A stretch of 34,164 bases of DNA from UBA6263 sp049305865 (GTDB lineage: Bacteria > Patescibacteriota > Gracilibacteria > Absconditabacterales > Absconditicoccaceae): the NCBI GenBank assembly GCA_049305865.1, contig JBAQPP010000053.1, positions 1-34,164 on the forward strand, read 5' to 3'. Each line of letters begins with the position of its first letter. The first letter of the stretch is position 1. This document shows positions 21,450-31,351 of the stretch, in pieces. The notes under the pieces were generated by a model that worked only from the letters and a program-made list of their open reading frames with translations, was not told where the DNA came from and searched no databases. The position numbers and the translations under genes were made by a program.

Positions 21450-21477
21450 ATTATAATCAGAAAGCTTTTTAAAGCAA
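21450..21477 (-). promoter_or_regulatory. Probable promoter of the 1547-aa gene
   Basis: Minus strand TTGCTT (21472-21477), 16-nt spacer, TATAAT (21450-21455). The spacer and -35 lie inside the inverted repeat at 21456-21486, so a protein bound there, or the hairpin, could affect expression. Confidence 0.45.
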
Positions 21478-21495
21478 AATTCTGATCATTTTTTT
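21456..21495 (+). terminator. Palindrome followed by T-tract; terminator-like or operator-like
   Basis: Outer arms ATCAGAA (21456-21462) and TTCTGAT (21480-21486), inner arms GCTTT/AAAGC around a TT loop, then CA and seven T. On the plus strand this is a factor-independent terminator, yet it lies between two divergent genes, where no rightward transcript is expected to end. Confidence 0.55.
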
Positions 21496-21610
21496 GCGCG
21501 GAGCTTCTATCAATCCAAGTATAAATGTCAATAGAAAATTATTAAAAAATTCTAATTAAAACAAACCGCTTGATACCTAAGGAATTTTGGCATTGAAATT
21601 ACAACCACCT

Positions 21611-21640
21611 TTGATAAAAACATAAAATAGTAAATATTGT
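21611..21640 (+). promoter_or_regulatory. Weak candidate promoter for topA
   Basis: TTGATA (21611-21616), 18-nt spacer, TATTGT (21635-21640). It would give a leader of about 45 nt, longer than for the other promoters, so the assignment is uncertain. Confidence 0.3.
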
Positions 21641-21693
21641 AAAAATATTAACAAATTTTGTCGGAAAGTGTTTTACAAATTTAAACAACATTT

Positions 21694-24093
21694 ATGGATA
21701 ATTTAGTTATAGTAGAATCTCCAGCCAAATCACAAACTATCAAAAAGTTTCTTTGAGCGTGATATGAAGTAAAGGCATCTATGTGACACATAGTTGATTT
21801 ACCTACAAAAGAAATGGCTATAGATATCAAAAACAATTTTAAACCACAATATATAGTCACACCTGAAAAAGAAAAAACTCTTAAAGAGCTAAAATCAATA
21901 GCCTCCAAAGCCAAAAAAGTATGGATCGCAACCGATGAGGACCGCGAATGAGAAGCTATATGACGACATGTTGCTACACAACTTGGACTAAATATCGCAA
22001 ATACATCTAGAATAGTTTTCCATGAAATCACCAAAGAAGCAATAGACCATGCAATCAAAAATCCAAGAAAAATAGATATGAACTTAGTCGATGCTCAGCA
22101 AGCAAGAAGAGTTCTTGACCGTCTAGTGTGATATGAATTATCGCCAGTTCTACGACAGAAAATTAAGAGATGATTATCTGCTGGAAGAGTTCAATCTGTT
22201 GCTGTAAGATTATTAGTAGAAAGAGAAAGAGAAATTCAAAAATTCGAGTCAGAATCGTTTTTTAAAGTTATTGGAGACTTTATTTGAAATGAGAAAAAAC
22301 AATTTAAGGCTGAACTAGCAAAAGATATTTTAAATTCAAAGGACGCAGAAAAATTTCTAAATGATATTAAAGATTCTACATTTAAAGTTTCTAGTATAGA
22401 AGTAAAGCCTGGTAAAAAAACACCATCAGCGCCTTTTACTACATCGACATTACAACAAGAAGCTTCACGTAAGCTAGGTTTTTCAGTAGCAAGGACTATG
22501 CAAGTTGCACAAAAATTATATGAGGCATGACATATCACTTATATGAGAACAGACTCCGTTAATATATCACAAAGTGCTATATGAGCTGCTCAAAAAGAAA
22601 TTACCAAATTATATTGAGATAAATATTCTAATCCTACAAATTACAAAACCAAGACAAAATGATCTCAAGAAGCTCATGAATGTATCAGACCATCTCATAT
22701 GGAAACACCCAATGCCTGATGAGATCCATCAGAAAAAAAACTCTACGAACTTATCTGGAAGAGATTGATAGCTTCTCAGATGGCTCCCGCTATAGTAGAA
22801 AAAACAAAAGCAATAATAGATATTTCATGAAATAAAAATAAATTTGTTGCAACATGAGAAGTAATAAAATTTGATTGATTCCTAAAAGTTTATTTTGAGT
22901 CTCATGATGATGACGAAGAGGAGTCTACATGAATATTACCTAGATTACAAGAATGAGAGAATCTACAATCAATTCAGATATTGGCTACTCAAAGATTTAA
23001 AAACCATCCTCCAAGATATACAGAAGCATCATTGGTTAAGAAGCTAGAGGAGCTTTGAATTTGACGTCCATCTACATATGCGCCTACTATTTCTACAGTA
23101 CAAAAAAGAGGTTATGTAGTCAAAGAAGATAGATTATGAGAAAAAAGAAAATACATCGAATATGTACTACAAAATGCAAAAATCACATCCACAACAAAAG
23201 AACAAAATACATGAGCAGAAAAAAATAAACTATTTCCAACTGATATTTGAATGGTAGTTACAGATTTTCTAATGCAGCATTTTGCAAATATTATAGATTA
23301 CAATTTCACAGCTGATGTAGAAGGTGAGTTTGATCATATAGCAGAAGGTAAATTACAACGATCCAAAATGATATGAAATTTTTATTGACCATTTCATGAA
23401 CAAATTTCTGAAACAGCAAAGACAGAAAGAGTAAATTCTGATAAAGAAATATGAATAGATCCTCAAACATGAAAAAAAGTAATAGCTAGAATAGGTAAAT
23501 TTTGACCTATGTTGCAGATATGAGAAACCACAGAAGACGCCAAGCCTAAATTTGCTCCTATGCCAGCAGGTAAAACTATAGAAACTATTACACTCAAAGA
23601 AGCTCTCCAAGCCTTTAGTTTGCCAAGAGATATCTGATCTTACAAATGAGAAAATGTAACAGCATGAATAGGTAGGTTTGGTCCCTATATAAAATTTTGA
23701 AATATATTTGTCTCTATTCCCAAAGATGCGTGAGTAGATCCATTTACAATTTGACTCGAATTTTCTCAAGAACTCATAGAAAAAAAATTAGCAGCAGATG
23801 AAAAGAAACATATAAATGCTTTTCCCTATGACGGTAAAATTATTGAAGTTCTAAACTGATTTTATGGTCCATATATTAAATACGATTCCAATAATTATAG
23901 AATACCAAAATGATCTAAAGATGCGTCAGATATTACATTGGATGATTGTTTGGAAATTATTTCTTCAAAAATTTCTACCAAACCATCTCCTAAAGTTGCC
24001 AAGAAACAAGAAGAAAAAAAAACCACATCAAAATCATCTAAATCAAAAAAATCAGTAACTAAAACAACTAAGAAAGTCAGTAAGAAAAAATAA
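21694..24093 (+). CDS. topA: DNA topoisomerase I (type IA)
   Basis: 799 aa, stop TAA. It relaxes negative supercoils by cutting one DNA strand through a 5'-phosphotyrosine link. Order of domains: TOPRIM at the N-terminus (VIVESPAKSQTIKKFLG; ATDEDREGEAI with the acidic metal-binding residues), the strand-passage core with LSAGRVQSVAVRL, the active-site YMRTDS with Y283, EAHECIRPS, and HPPRYTEASLVKKLEELGIG. The C-terminus holds two repeats of the IGKFGPMLQ/IGRFGPYIKFG kind instead of zinc fingers, then a Lys/Ser/Thr-rich tail (about residues 770-799). CGA codons at residues 91 (EAIG-CGA-H), 154 (SPVL-CGA-QKI) and 556 (GKLQ-CGA-SKM) stand at positions where the family has tryptophan, while CGC and CGT stand at conserved arginines. 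Confidence 0.97.
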
Positions 24094-24163
24094 TCACCGT
24101 CGCTGATGTATTATTTTATGTCTAACTTTTGTTATTATGTATTTTATTTTATCATTATAATAA

Positions 24164-25126
24164 ATGAAAAAGAAAGGAATTTTCTTATTGTTATCACCAA
24201 TTTTTGTTTTGTTATTGCGACTTATTATTAGCGCCGTATTTTGGTTTATATCTACATTGGGTATAGATGCACCATTATTAATAGTTATTAAAACTTTGAT
24301 AAATCGGATATTGGGTATCTTGGCTTTAATTTCTATACCATTATTGATAATAGGTATTGTTCTCCTTTCAAAGAATAAAGACAGTAAAATAACATCATGA
24401 GAGGTTATCGGCTATGCACGAAAACAATCCAAAAAACACATGACAAGATATCTATTGTGATTTCTTCTATTGGTATCATTACAGACATTATCATCATATA
24501 TAGATTGATTAAATAAAATTAATCCAGATGTGATATTTGATGTATTATCTGTTGTTATTACGCTACTATCTCGACGATTAGTTTTATGACTTGCAAAAAT
24601 TTCATTAAGTATTGTTTATGAACAAGAACATAAAATATCAAATTTATTTCAATGATTTTATAAAGCTATAAAATACATCATAGCATATGTCTTGAATATA
24701 ATCATAATTATATGCTGATTTATTCTGCTTATAATCCCATGAATTATACGATCATTTAAATTATCTCTTGTCCCATACATAATATTACAAGACTGATTAT
24801 GACCTATACAAGCTATCAAAAAAAGTTGGAGAATGACAAAATGATTTGTATGAGATATATTCATTATCAACTTATTAGCATGATTGATAAATATATTATG
24901 ATTATTAGCATTGTTTGTATGATTACTTTGGACTATTCCTCTTTATATGATAGCAAATGCATATATCTACAAAAGAATATTAGAAGAAACTTGAGATCAA
25001 AAAATCGTAAAATCAAAACCAACTTTGCTGCAATCAAAATCGACTAAAGCAATAGTTAAAAAACCAGAAAAAAAGAAACCAATAGTAAAAAGATCAGTGA
25101 AAAAAGTAGTTAAAAAAACAAAATAA
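24164..25126 (+). CDS. Polytopic membrane protein, DUF975/YciC-like, with lysine-rich tail
   Basis: 320 aa, stop TAA. Hydrophobic segments lie at about residues 5-27, 38-70, 105-150, 170-195 and 230-262. The motif GFILLIIPGIIRSFKLSLVP, followed by ILQDGLGPIQAIKKSWRMTKG, is the hallmark of DUF975/glycerophosphodiester-phosphodiesterase-membrane-type domains: a Pro-Gly turn, then an amphipathic 'A...S...tkG' helix. Function of the family is unclear. The last 50 residues are dominated by Lys/Val/Pro (KKPEKKKPIVKRSVKKVVKK), similar in style to the TopA tail just upstream. The first 78 codons contain no UGA. TATAAT occurs just 3 nt before the ATG, so the true promoter is uncertain. Confidence 0.75.
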
Positions 25127-25149
25127 TTTTTTAATCAGATTTTATTCTT

Positions 25150-25623
25150 ATGAAGAATGTTTTTAAATATATCAAAGAGGCTATAAAACTTTCAGCACAA
25201 AACCTAGTTAAAAACTTAGGTTGACCATTTGGTGCTGTAATAGTCAAAGATTCTAAGATTATTTGAAAATGAAAAAATCAGGTTACATCTCGTAATGATC
25301 CTACCGCTCATGCAGAGATACAGGCAATACGCAATGCCTGTAAAAAACTTAAAACTTTTGATTTATCTGGATGTGAAATATATACTTCATGTGAACCATG
25401 TCCTATGTGTTTGTGAGCAATCTATCGATCTCACATAGATAAAGTATATTTCGCTAATACCCAAAAAGATGCTGCAGATATAGGGTTCGATGACAAATTT
25501 ATTTACCAAGAAATAGGTAAAGTTCCTTCCAAAAGAAAAATAAAATTTCAAGAGGTTGATCATCAAGAGGCTATTAAAGTATTTCAAAAACGGAATAACA
25601 AAAAAAATAAAAAAATGTATTAA
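25150..25623 (+). CDS. guaD: Guanine deaminase (cytidine deaminase-like fold)
   Basis: 157 aa, stop TAA, the normal size of the Bacillus-type enzyme. It would convert guanine to xanthine and ammonia in purine salvage. GGPFGAVIVKD at the start, NDPTAHAEIQAIR with zinc ligand H54 and catalytic E56, and TSCEPCPMCLGAIY with zinc ligands C84 and C87 are near-identical to Bacillus GuaD, as is DAADIGFDDKFIYQEI, which distinguishes it from tRNA adenosine deaminases. CGA at residue 93 (AIY-CGA-SH) and CGG at 148 (VFQK-CGG-N) fall at tryptophans of that enzyme. It lies 23 nt after the membrane-protein gene. Confidence 0.92.
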
Positions 25624-25668
25624 AATTTTTTATCATTCGCGATCTAGCGGGTAAACACTACCGTCCAT

Positions 25669-26673
25669 ATGTTTCATATCCGATACGAATATTTATCAGA
25701 CAATTATCCTAGGTTTCGTGTATACAAAATCTACAACGAGCAAGAGATACAGCACTATACCATGCATCTTAATCTTTTTCAGGCGGTTGAAAAATCAAGT
25801 GAATATCCCAAATATGATCATATATTTATGTTAGATGAAAGCAGATTTTCTTTTTTTAGATTTGATATTTTTCAAGAATTTAAAGAAAAAATTATATTAA
25901 AAGATGTTCAAGAAATCATAGATTCTAAGATAACTATGATCAAACAGCAAAGAGAAATCCAAGATGAAATAATCTCAACTTACATAGATACAATATACGT
26001 TGACTGAGATTCAAAAAAATTTCTTATATGAGAAAAATGAGATGTTTTTTTTAGACTTTATATAATCTATATTCAAAAAGTCTCCCTCAATACGATAAAT
26101 AGAGTATATGGTAATGTACTTAGTAACAGACGTATAGCAATTATACCACAATCTTTTTATACTACATTATTTCTTAGAAATACTTTAAAAAAGGAAAACT
26201 TTACATTACTTTATATAAATGAAAACTATTGTAAGGTAATTAAAATTAGTCAGTGATTTTATTCAAAAGTTGATTTTATAAATCTATGAATGTGATCTCT
26301 AAGACAGATGTACAAAGATAATTGAATATCACATTATCGATACAAAGATTATGAGTCTATAGAGGCCAATCCTCTTGCAAAATCTTTAGTAACTGACACT
26401 ATCCAGTTTTATGCCCAAACTTTTTGTAAATGGTTAAAAGAAAATTGATTTTTGTGAAATGATATATTTATTATATCTCCTATAGTCAAAAATTGACATT
26501 TTATAGAAATATTAAATAATGAATACGGTAAATACAATAATAATTATATAGTTCCATTCCATCATTCAGATTCATTATCTAATTTTGATAAAGTGCGAGA
26601 TCCAGAAGATATGGACTTTCTGGTGCTTATAAACCAGAAAAAAGACAAAATATTTTTCAATAAAAACAAATAA
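25669..26673 (+). CDS. Unrecognised 334-aa protein, faintly actin-like (PilM/FtsA-like)
   Basis: 334 aa, stop TAA; soluble, no signal peptide. Two alternating beta/alpha parts can be seen. The stretch TLLYINENYCKVIKISQGFY, followed by VDFINLGMGSLRQMY, resembles the phosphate-2 strand pair of actin-fold proteins such as PilM or FtsA, and NDIFIISPIVKNGHFIEIL recalls their later 'GG...G..E' strand-turn-helix. The conserved acidic and glycine residues of active members are largely absent, so this may be a degenerate, non-ATP-binding relative, or something else. PilM-like proteins are common in type IV pilus systems, and prepilin peptidase is 2.5 kb downstream, but no other pilus gene is nearby. 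The resemblance is weak. Confidence 0.55.
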
Positions 26674-26750
26674 ATAAACTTGAATAAAAAAACCGAATAT
26701 GTAAAGTAAAATCAGTCATTAAGACAGATTTATTTTTTGTAATTGAAAGA

Positions 26751-28964
26751 ATGAAGTTAAGTAGAAGACAGATTTTCGCAATTCTATTTTTGCTTTGATT
26801 ATTTATAATTTTTTTCGTATGAAGAAAATTTGATGCTCAAACTTGAAAAAGAAGTTTAATAATTACCCCAAATTGAATTACTCATTTTAGAAAATGATTA
26901 GATGTTTCTGGTTGAACAAAATTGGTTTATAAAGTTTCTTACGAAAAATATGAAGAAATATATAAAGATGCAACAGAACTAAGTGCAATCAAAAAACTTA
27001 TAGAAACTATAGTTTTGAAAAATATAGATAAGAGAATATCTAAGTTGTGAGTAAGTGATTACAAAGCTTATGTTCAAACTTTAAATGACCAACAATATAT
27101 AGTAGTAGAAATATGATGAATATCTGATTTGGATCAGGCAAAAGAAATAATAGGGAAAACAGTGGAATTGGAATTTAGATTACCAAACAAAGAAGAACCA
27201 AGTCTACAAACCATATCTGAAAGGAAAACAAAAGCAGAATTGATATTACAAGAAGCAAAAATAAATTCTGAAAAGATGAAAGAGTTTACAGATTGAAGAG
27301 GTGCAGAAAATATTTTCTACAATCATTTTACGGGTATTTCATTATCAGATCTACCAGAAATCTATCAAAAAAATCTCAAACTTATAAATACAATAAAGAC
27401 TTGAGAATTTTCGGATTTGTTAGAATGATTATATGCTAACATACAAAATCAAGATGAGAATTGATTGTTATCCAATACAGAACTAAAATGATATTCATTT
27501 TTCCGTGTAATTGATAAAAAACAAGAAACAAAAACATTGATTACCGCTGAAGATATTACATCTACAGCAAATGGTTTATGATTAAAAAATGATAAATTAT
27601 TTTCAAAAGAAGAGAATAAAATATGAACAAATAAATATGAATATATATGAAACAGTTTAGTCTTTAATCTATGACAATTAGGTAGTTGAGAAAATGCTTA
27701 CGATGTGAAAATAGTAAGTATAGCAAAGAAAAGTGCCATATGAATTTCCAAAGAAAAAGCAGCCGAATTAGAGAAAGAGACCCAAGCGACTATAGACTCT
27801 ATAGTAAATAAAATAGCTATAAAATGATTTAAACTAGCTTCATGAGCTAAATCATTAAATGATGGCCGACTTTCTCAGACTGATCTTACAAAAATAGTAA
27901 CTAGCTTCGATACGGCAAAGACAGGTAAAGTACAAACTTATAAAAAGTTTGATACAACTTATATAGTTTATATACGTGATCAGAAGGCTCCAACAGAAAA
28001 AATATATTCCATCATAAAAGTATTGTGAGTGAATAAAGATGAATTTGAAAGTAATCTTAAAAACAAAATAGTTTATGATATAGAAGATGTATTTATTCAA
28101 GATAGAGAAACATGGAAATTAGCAATATGACCAAATAGTAATAAAGTGCTTAACTGAGCTTATTTTAAATTTGCAAATGTTAGTTCTTCCCAGTTATGAC
28201 AACCAGTTGTTCTTATAAACTTTGATGATGCATGAAAAGATGTTTTCTGTGAGATTACAGAGTCTAATATAGGTAACCAGATGGCTATATTTATCTGATG
28301 AAATTTACTTACAGCTCCGACAATACAGTCCAAGATATGTTGATGATGAGCTCAGATAGATTGACAATTTACTCCAGAGTCAGCGAAAGAATTGGTAAAT
28401 TCGTTAAACGACTGAGCATTACCAGCCCCATTGATTCTTATGCAAGAAGAAAAAGTTAGTCCCACATTATGAAATAATGCTTTTAGTGGTGCTTTGTTAG
28501 CTACTCTTATTTGAATAGTAGCTATATACTTATTGATGTTATTTATGTACAAAAATAAAAAATCACTTATAGCTCTATGAACACTTATTATGTTTATTGT
28601 TATGTTATTGACCTTCTTAAAGTTAATAGACTATGCTCTGTCTCTTAGTGGTATAGCAGCAGTTATATTATCACTTTGAATGGCAGTAGATGCCAATGTT
28701 CTTATATTTGAAAGACTAAATGAAGAGCTAAAAGAATGAAAATCTCTATCTTCGGCGATAGAATTATCAATATCAAGAAGTCGACCTGCTATCAGAGATT
28801 GACAACTTAGTACTGGATTAATAGCATTGATTTTATTTTCTATGGGGATAAGTATCTTCAAATGATTTGGATCAATGATGCTTATCACTATGACTCTTAC
28901 ATTACTTGTTAATGTACCATTTACACACGAGCTTTTAAAAATATTTTACACAAAAAAAGAATAG
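26751..28964 (+). CDS. secD: Protein translocase subunit SecD
   Basis: 737 aa, stop TAG. SecD works with SecF at the SecYEG channel, using proton motive force to pull proteins out. One membrane helix near residues 8-25, then GLDVSGGTKLVYKV, the standard start of the periplasmic P1 domain; this domain is long and Lys/Glu-rich (to about residue 560). The C-terminal bundle of five helices starts near FSGALLATLIGIVAIYLLML and includes the family motif GMAVDANVLIFER (643-655) and the AIRDGQLSTGLIALILF helix. CGA at residue 678 precedes PAIRDG, where SecD commonly has W. No secF follows. Only a weak AAAGA precedes the ATG. The gene ends just before the small-RNA region, 40 nt upstream of that RNA's predicted start. 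Confidence 0.93.
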
Positions 28965-28970
28965 TTTGAC

Positions 28971-28998
28971 TTGAAATATAATATAAATTTGTTATAAA
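28971..28998 (+). promoter_or_regulatory. Promoter of the candidate small RNA
   Basis: TTGAAA (28971-28976), 16-nt spacer, TATAAA (28993-28998); TTGACT overlaps just upstream (28966-28971). Transcription would start near 29005, right at the first hairpin. Confidence 0.55.
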
Positions 28999-29004
28999 AT
29001 ACTC

Positions 29005-29127
29005 TGTCCAATAATATAATGTTGATTGGACGCCAAATATATTAATTAGTTATATCGTCCACCACACGATAATAAACTAATAACAACGATAGGAAAATAA
29101 AAGTCCAGCCGGGCTTTTATTTTTTTT
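29005..29127 (+). ncRNA. Candidate structured small RNA of about 120 nt
   Basis: Between secD and the prepilin peptidase gene there is no coding sequence but a compact set of three hairpins after a promoter. Hairpin 1: GTCCAAT (29006-29012) pairs perfectly with ATTGGAC (29025-29031). Hairpin 2: ATTAGTTATATCG (29045-29057) pairs with CGATAATAAACTAAT (29067-29081) around the loop TCCACCACA, with a 2-nt bulge. Hairpin 3 is a strong terminator ending in U7. It does not match tRNA, SRP RNA, RNase P, tmRNA or 6S features that I could check by eye. The alternative is a leader with an attenuator upstream of the peptidase gene, but the terminator is about 100 nt before that start. Confidence 0.6.
29097..29127 (+). 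terminator. Factor-independent terminator
   Basis: ATAAAAGTCC (29097-29106) pairs over 10 positions (one G-U) with GGGCTTTTAT (29111-29120) around AGCC, followed by seven T. It ends the candidate small RNA and would also stop readthrough from secD. Confidence 0.9.
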
Positions 29128-29225
29128 AACACAAAAATATTCGGATATTTTACTAGTAATACGGGGTTGAAACGTAGAAACGAATAATTAGAAACTAATA
29201 TATAATTTATCATTTCTCTTAATTT

Positions 29226-30104
29226 ATGTCTATATTTATATTCGTACTCTGACTTATATTCTGATCATTTGGGTCTGTTTTGATTACTAGATTATCTTCA
29301 AACAAATTTGATAAAAAAGAAATCAAATCTGTTGTATTATGATTTTCTCATTGTCCCAAATGTAAAAAAAGGCTTAAACCACAAAATCTATTCCCTTTAC
29401 TTAGTTATATAATCCAGAATTGAAAATGTGATAACTGTTCTCAAAAAATATCTCCATTCTATTTTATTATAGAATTGCTTTCTTGATTAGTATTTTTGCT
29501 TACATATTTATTATTTCCACATCCAAATTATTTTATTCTATGATTCCGATTATTCACAAATCGGATATTGCTTCTGATTATGATATATGATTTTATGGAA
29601 TACGAATTACACATTCCAGTTCTTATATTTGGTTTATTCGTATCTCTTTTACCACAGTTTTTGAATATTATCTGAGATTATCATATTGCATTTTGGTGAT
29701 CTGTATGATTGTTCATAACATTTTTGGCAATATATTATCTTTCCAAATTATACGTCAAATATAGATATAAACAAAATTTTGAATGAATCTGATTTTGAGA
29801 TGTCATTTTAGCTTTTTTTATATGAACATTATTCCCATTTATATTCCAATTCAATAATTTAATTTTTAATATTTTTAATTTGATCCAACTTATCCTTATA
29901 TATGTACTTATAAGTTCTATAATATGAATAATTATTCGAGCTATAAAATTACTCATAAAACACAGTTCTTATTGATTAAAAAATATTACAAAACATCTCA
30001 ATATTCCATGACAACATATTATTCCATTTTTACCAGCAATGATTATAACATATCGGATATTATTGTTTAATACATCATTTATTTTAAAATTTTTATTACC
30101 ATAA
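29226..30104 (+). CDS. pilD: Prepilin peptidase (A24 family, PilD-type)
   Basis: 292 aa, stop TAA. It is a membrane aspartyl protease that cleaves the leader of type IV prepilins, and in PilD types also methylates the new N-terminus. The start FVLGLIFGSFGSVLITRL matches the family, then a cytoplasmic loop with CPKC (C43, C46) and CDNC (C68, C71), the zinc-type Cys pairs. Active-site aspartates are D122 (IYDFMEYELHIP) and D192 (GIGFGDVILAFFIG). About eight hydrophobic segments follow the usual layout. CGA and CGG codons occur in membrane segments (LGF-CGA-LF), where tryptophan is more plausible than arginine. The next gene starts 1 nt after its stop, so they are translationally close-coupled. 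Confidence 0.92.
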
Positions 30105-30105
30105 C

Positions 30106-31023
30106 ATGGCGGAAGAATTTATGAGTTATAAGATAAGGGCAAAATTTGTTATAGTTACTGCCATAACTTTGTTTTTTTATATAATGGTAATTTTTTCTTT
30201 ATTCTTTGTAAAAGATATATTCCAATCATTGTTATTTATATTTTTGTTTTTTATATCCTTTCATTTTTTTTTCTTAGAAACCAAAAATTATAAACTCAGA
30301 TATTTTTTCATAGGAACTATTGTATTGAGTATTCTAGAATTCTTTTTGATCTGATTTGATATATGGCAATATATAGCTTCTTTATCTATTTTTAACTTAG
30401 GTATATTTGCATTTATTGCCTATATAGAAGTACCTTTAAAAAGGAAAATATGGTTTAATAGTATGAGTTATTTTACGGTCTGATGATATATATTTACTGT
30501 CTTCACAACTATTACATACAGTTTTGCGCTCATTGGAATGTATAGTCAATTTCCATTTAAATGTGAAGATTTATCTATAGCTTCAAATAATGTGGTAGAT
30601 TTTTTTACAAATCCATTCAGACTATGACTTGAAACAGCCAATCAAATAAAAGTCGATACTCAATCATTTTTTAATGCTAGTATGGAAAATACAATATTGA
30701 AAAATACAGCCCTCCCATCACAGACCAAACTTTGAGCTTTAATCAATGATTACAAAGTAAGGATTTTAGATCAAGTGGTCAAAGACAACAAATATATAAA
30801 TATGTGAATATGTGATTATGTTTTATGAGAAATAAATAGTAGATATAACAAACCAGTATTCCAATTTTCATTGATATTATTGATGTATTTATTATTTTAT
30901 CCATTCTTGAGGATTATATTCCGGATTATGAGTATTATATGAATAATAATATTCAAAATATTACTTTGACTAAAAGTTTATAATATCAAAATAGTTCTAA
31001 GAGAAGTAGAAGAAATAAACTAA
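30106..31023 (+). CDS. Polytopic membrane protein of unknown function
   Basis: 305 aa, stop TAA; ATG only 1 nt after the prepilin peptidase stop. Five hydrophobic helices lie in the first 155 residues (for example FVIVTAITLFFYIMVIFSLF and FTVFTTITYSFALIGMY), then a soluble, probably extracytoplasmic stretch of about 110 residues containing two cysteines, then two or three C-terminal helices (FQFSLILLMYLLFYPFLR). The first 82 codons use no UGA. I do not recognise a family. The tight linkage to prepilin peptidase suggests an envelope or pilus-related role, but that is only context. Confidence 0.7.
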
Positions 31024-31040
31024 AAAAAACAAATATATAT

Positions 31041-31289
31041 ATGCGATCATTATTTGAAATGCTTATTCTAGCTGCCATTTCTGTAACAGTTTATTTTATA
31101 TATTCATTTTATAATAATTATGAATATGTAAAAGAAGATGACTTTTGGCAAGTTTTGGGAGTACTAGGTATGTTTGTAGTTTTATGTGCTTTTCTAGTAT
31201 ATATTTACTATAGATATTATCTCAAAGACACTCCTGATAATAAATCCTGATTATGTATTTCTAGTCAGGTTTTTTTTATAAAAGATTAA
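31041..31289 (+). CDS. Small two-helix membrane protein; 3' end overlaps a terminator
   Basis: 82 aa to TAA 31287-31289 with UGA as glycine; it would be 69 aa if UGA at 31248-31250 were a stop. Helix 1 is LILAAISVTVYFIYSFY and helix 2 is VLGVLGMFVVLCAFLVYIYY, separated by an acidic loop and followed by a charged tail (KDTPDNKS). The 13 codons after the UGA lie within the terminator hairpin and T-tract (31246-31277), so a transcript ending there would lack an in-frame stop. Family unknown. It follows the previous membrane-protein gene by 17 nt and is the last of this group. Confidence 0.65.
31246..31277 (+). terminator. Factor-independent terminator inside the end of the preceding ORF
   Basis: CCTGATTA (31246-31253) pairs with TAGTCAGG (31262-31269), one G-U, 8-nt loop, followed by eight T (31270-31277). 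It closes the prepilin peptidase transcription unit. Confidence 0.85.
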
Positions 31290-31291
31290 AG

Positions 31292-31319
31292 TTGAAAGTT
31301 TCTAGTCAAAAGATAAAAT
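31292..31319 (+). promoter_or_regulatory. Promoter of the U32 peptidase-ddl unit
   Basis: TTGAAA (31292-31297), 16-nt spacer, TAAAAT (31314-31319), directly after the terminator and 32 nt before the ATG at 31352. Confidence 0.6.
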
Positions 31320-31351
31320 AAAAATATATTTATCATTTCACGTTTATTATT

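Noticed and set aside
21496..21690. tRNA or other RNA gene between the palindrome and topA
   Set aside because: The short GC-rich word GCGCGGAGC has no matching acceptor partner and no cloverleaf can be drawn; I see only AT-rich leader.
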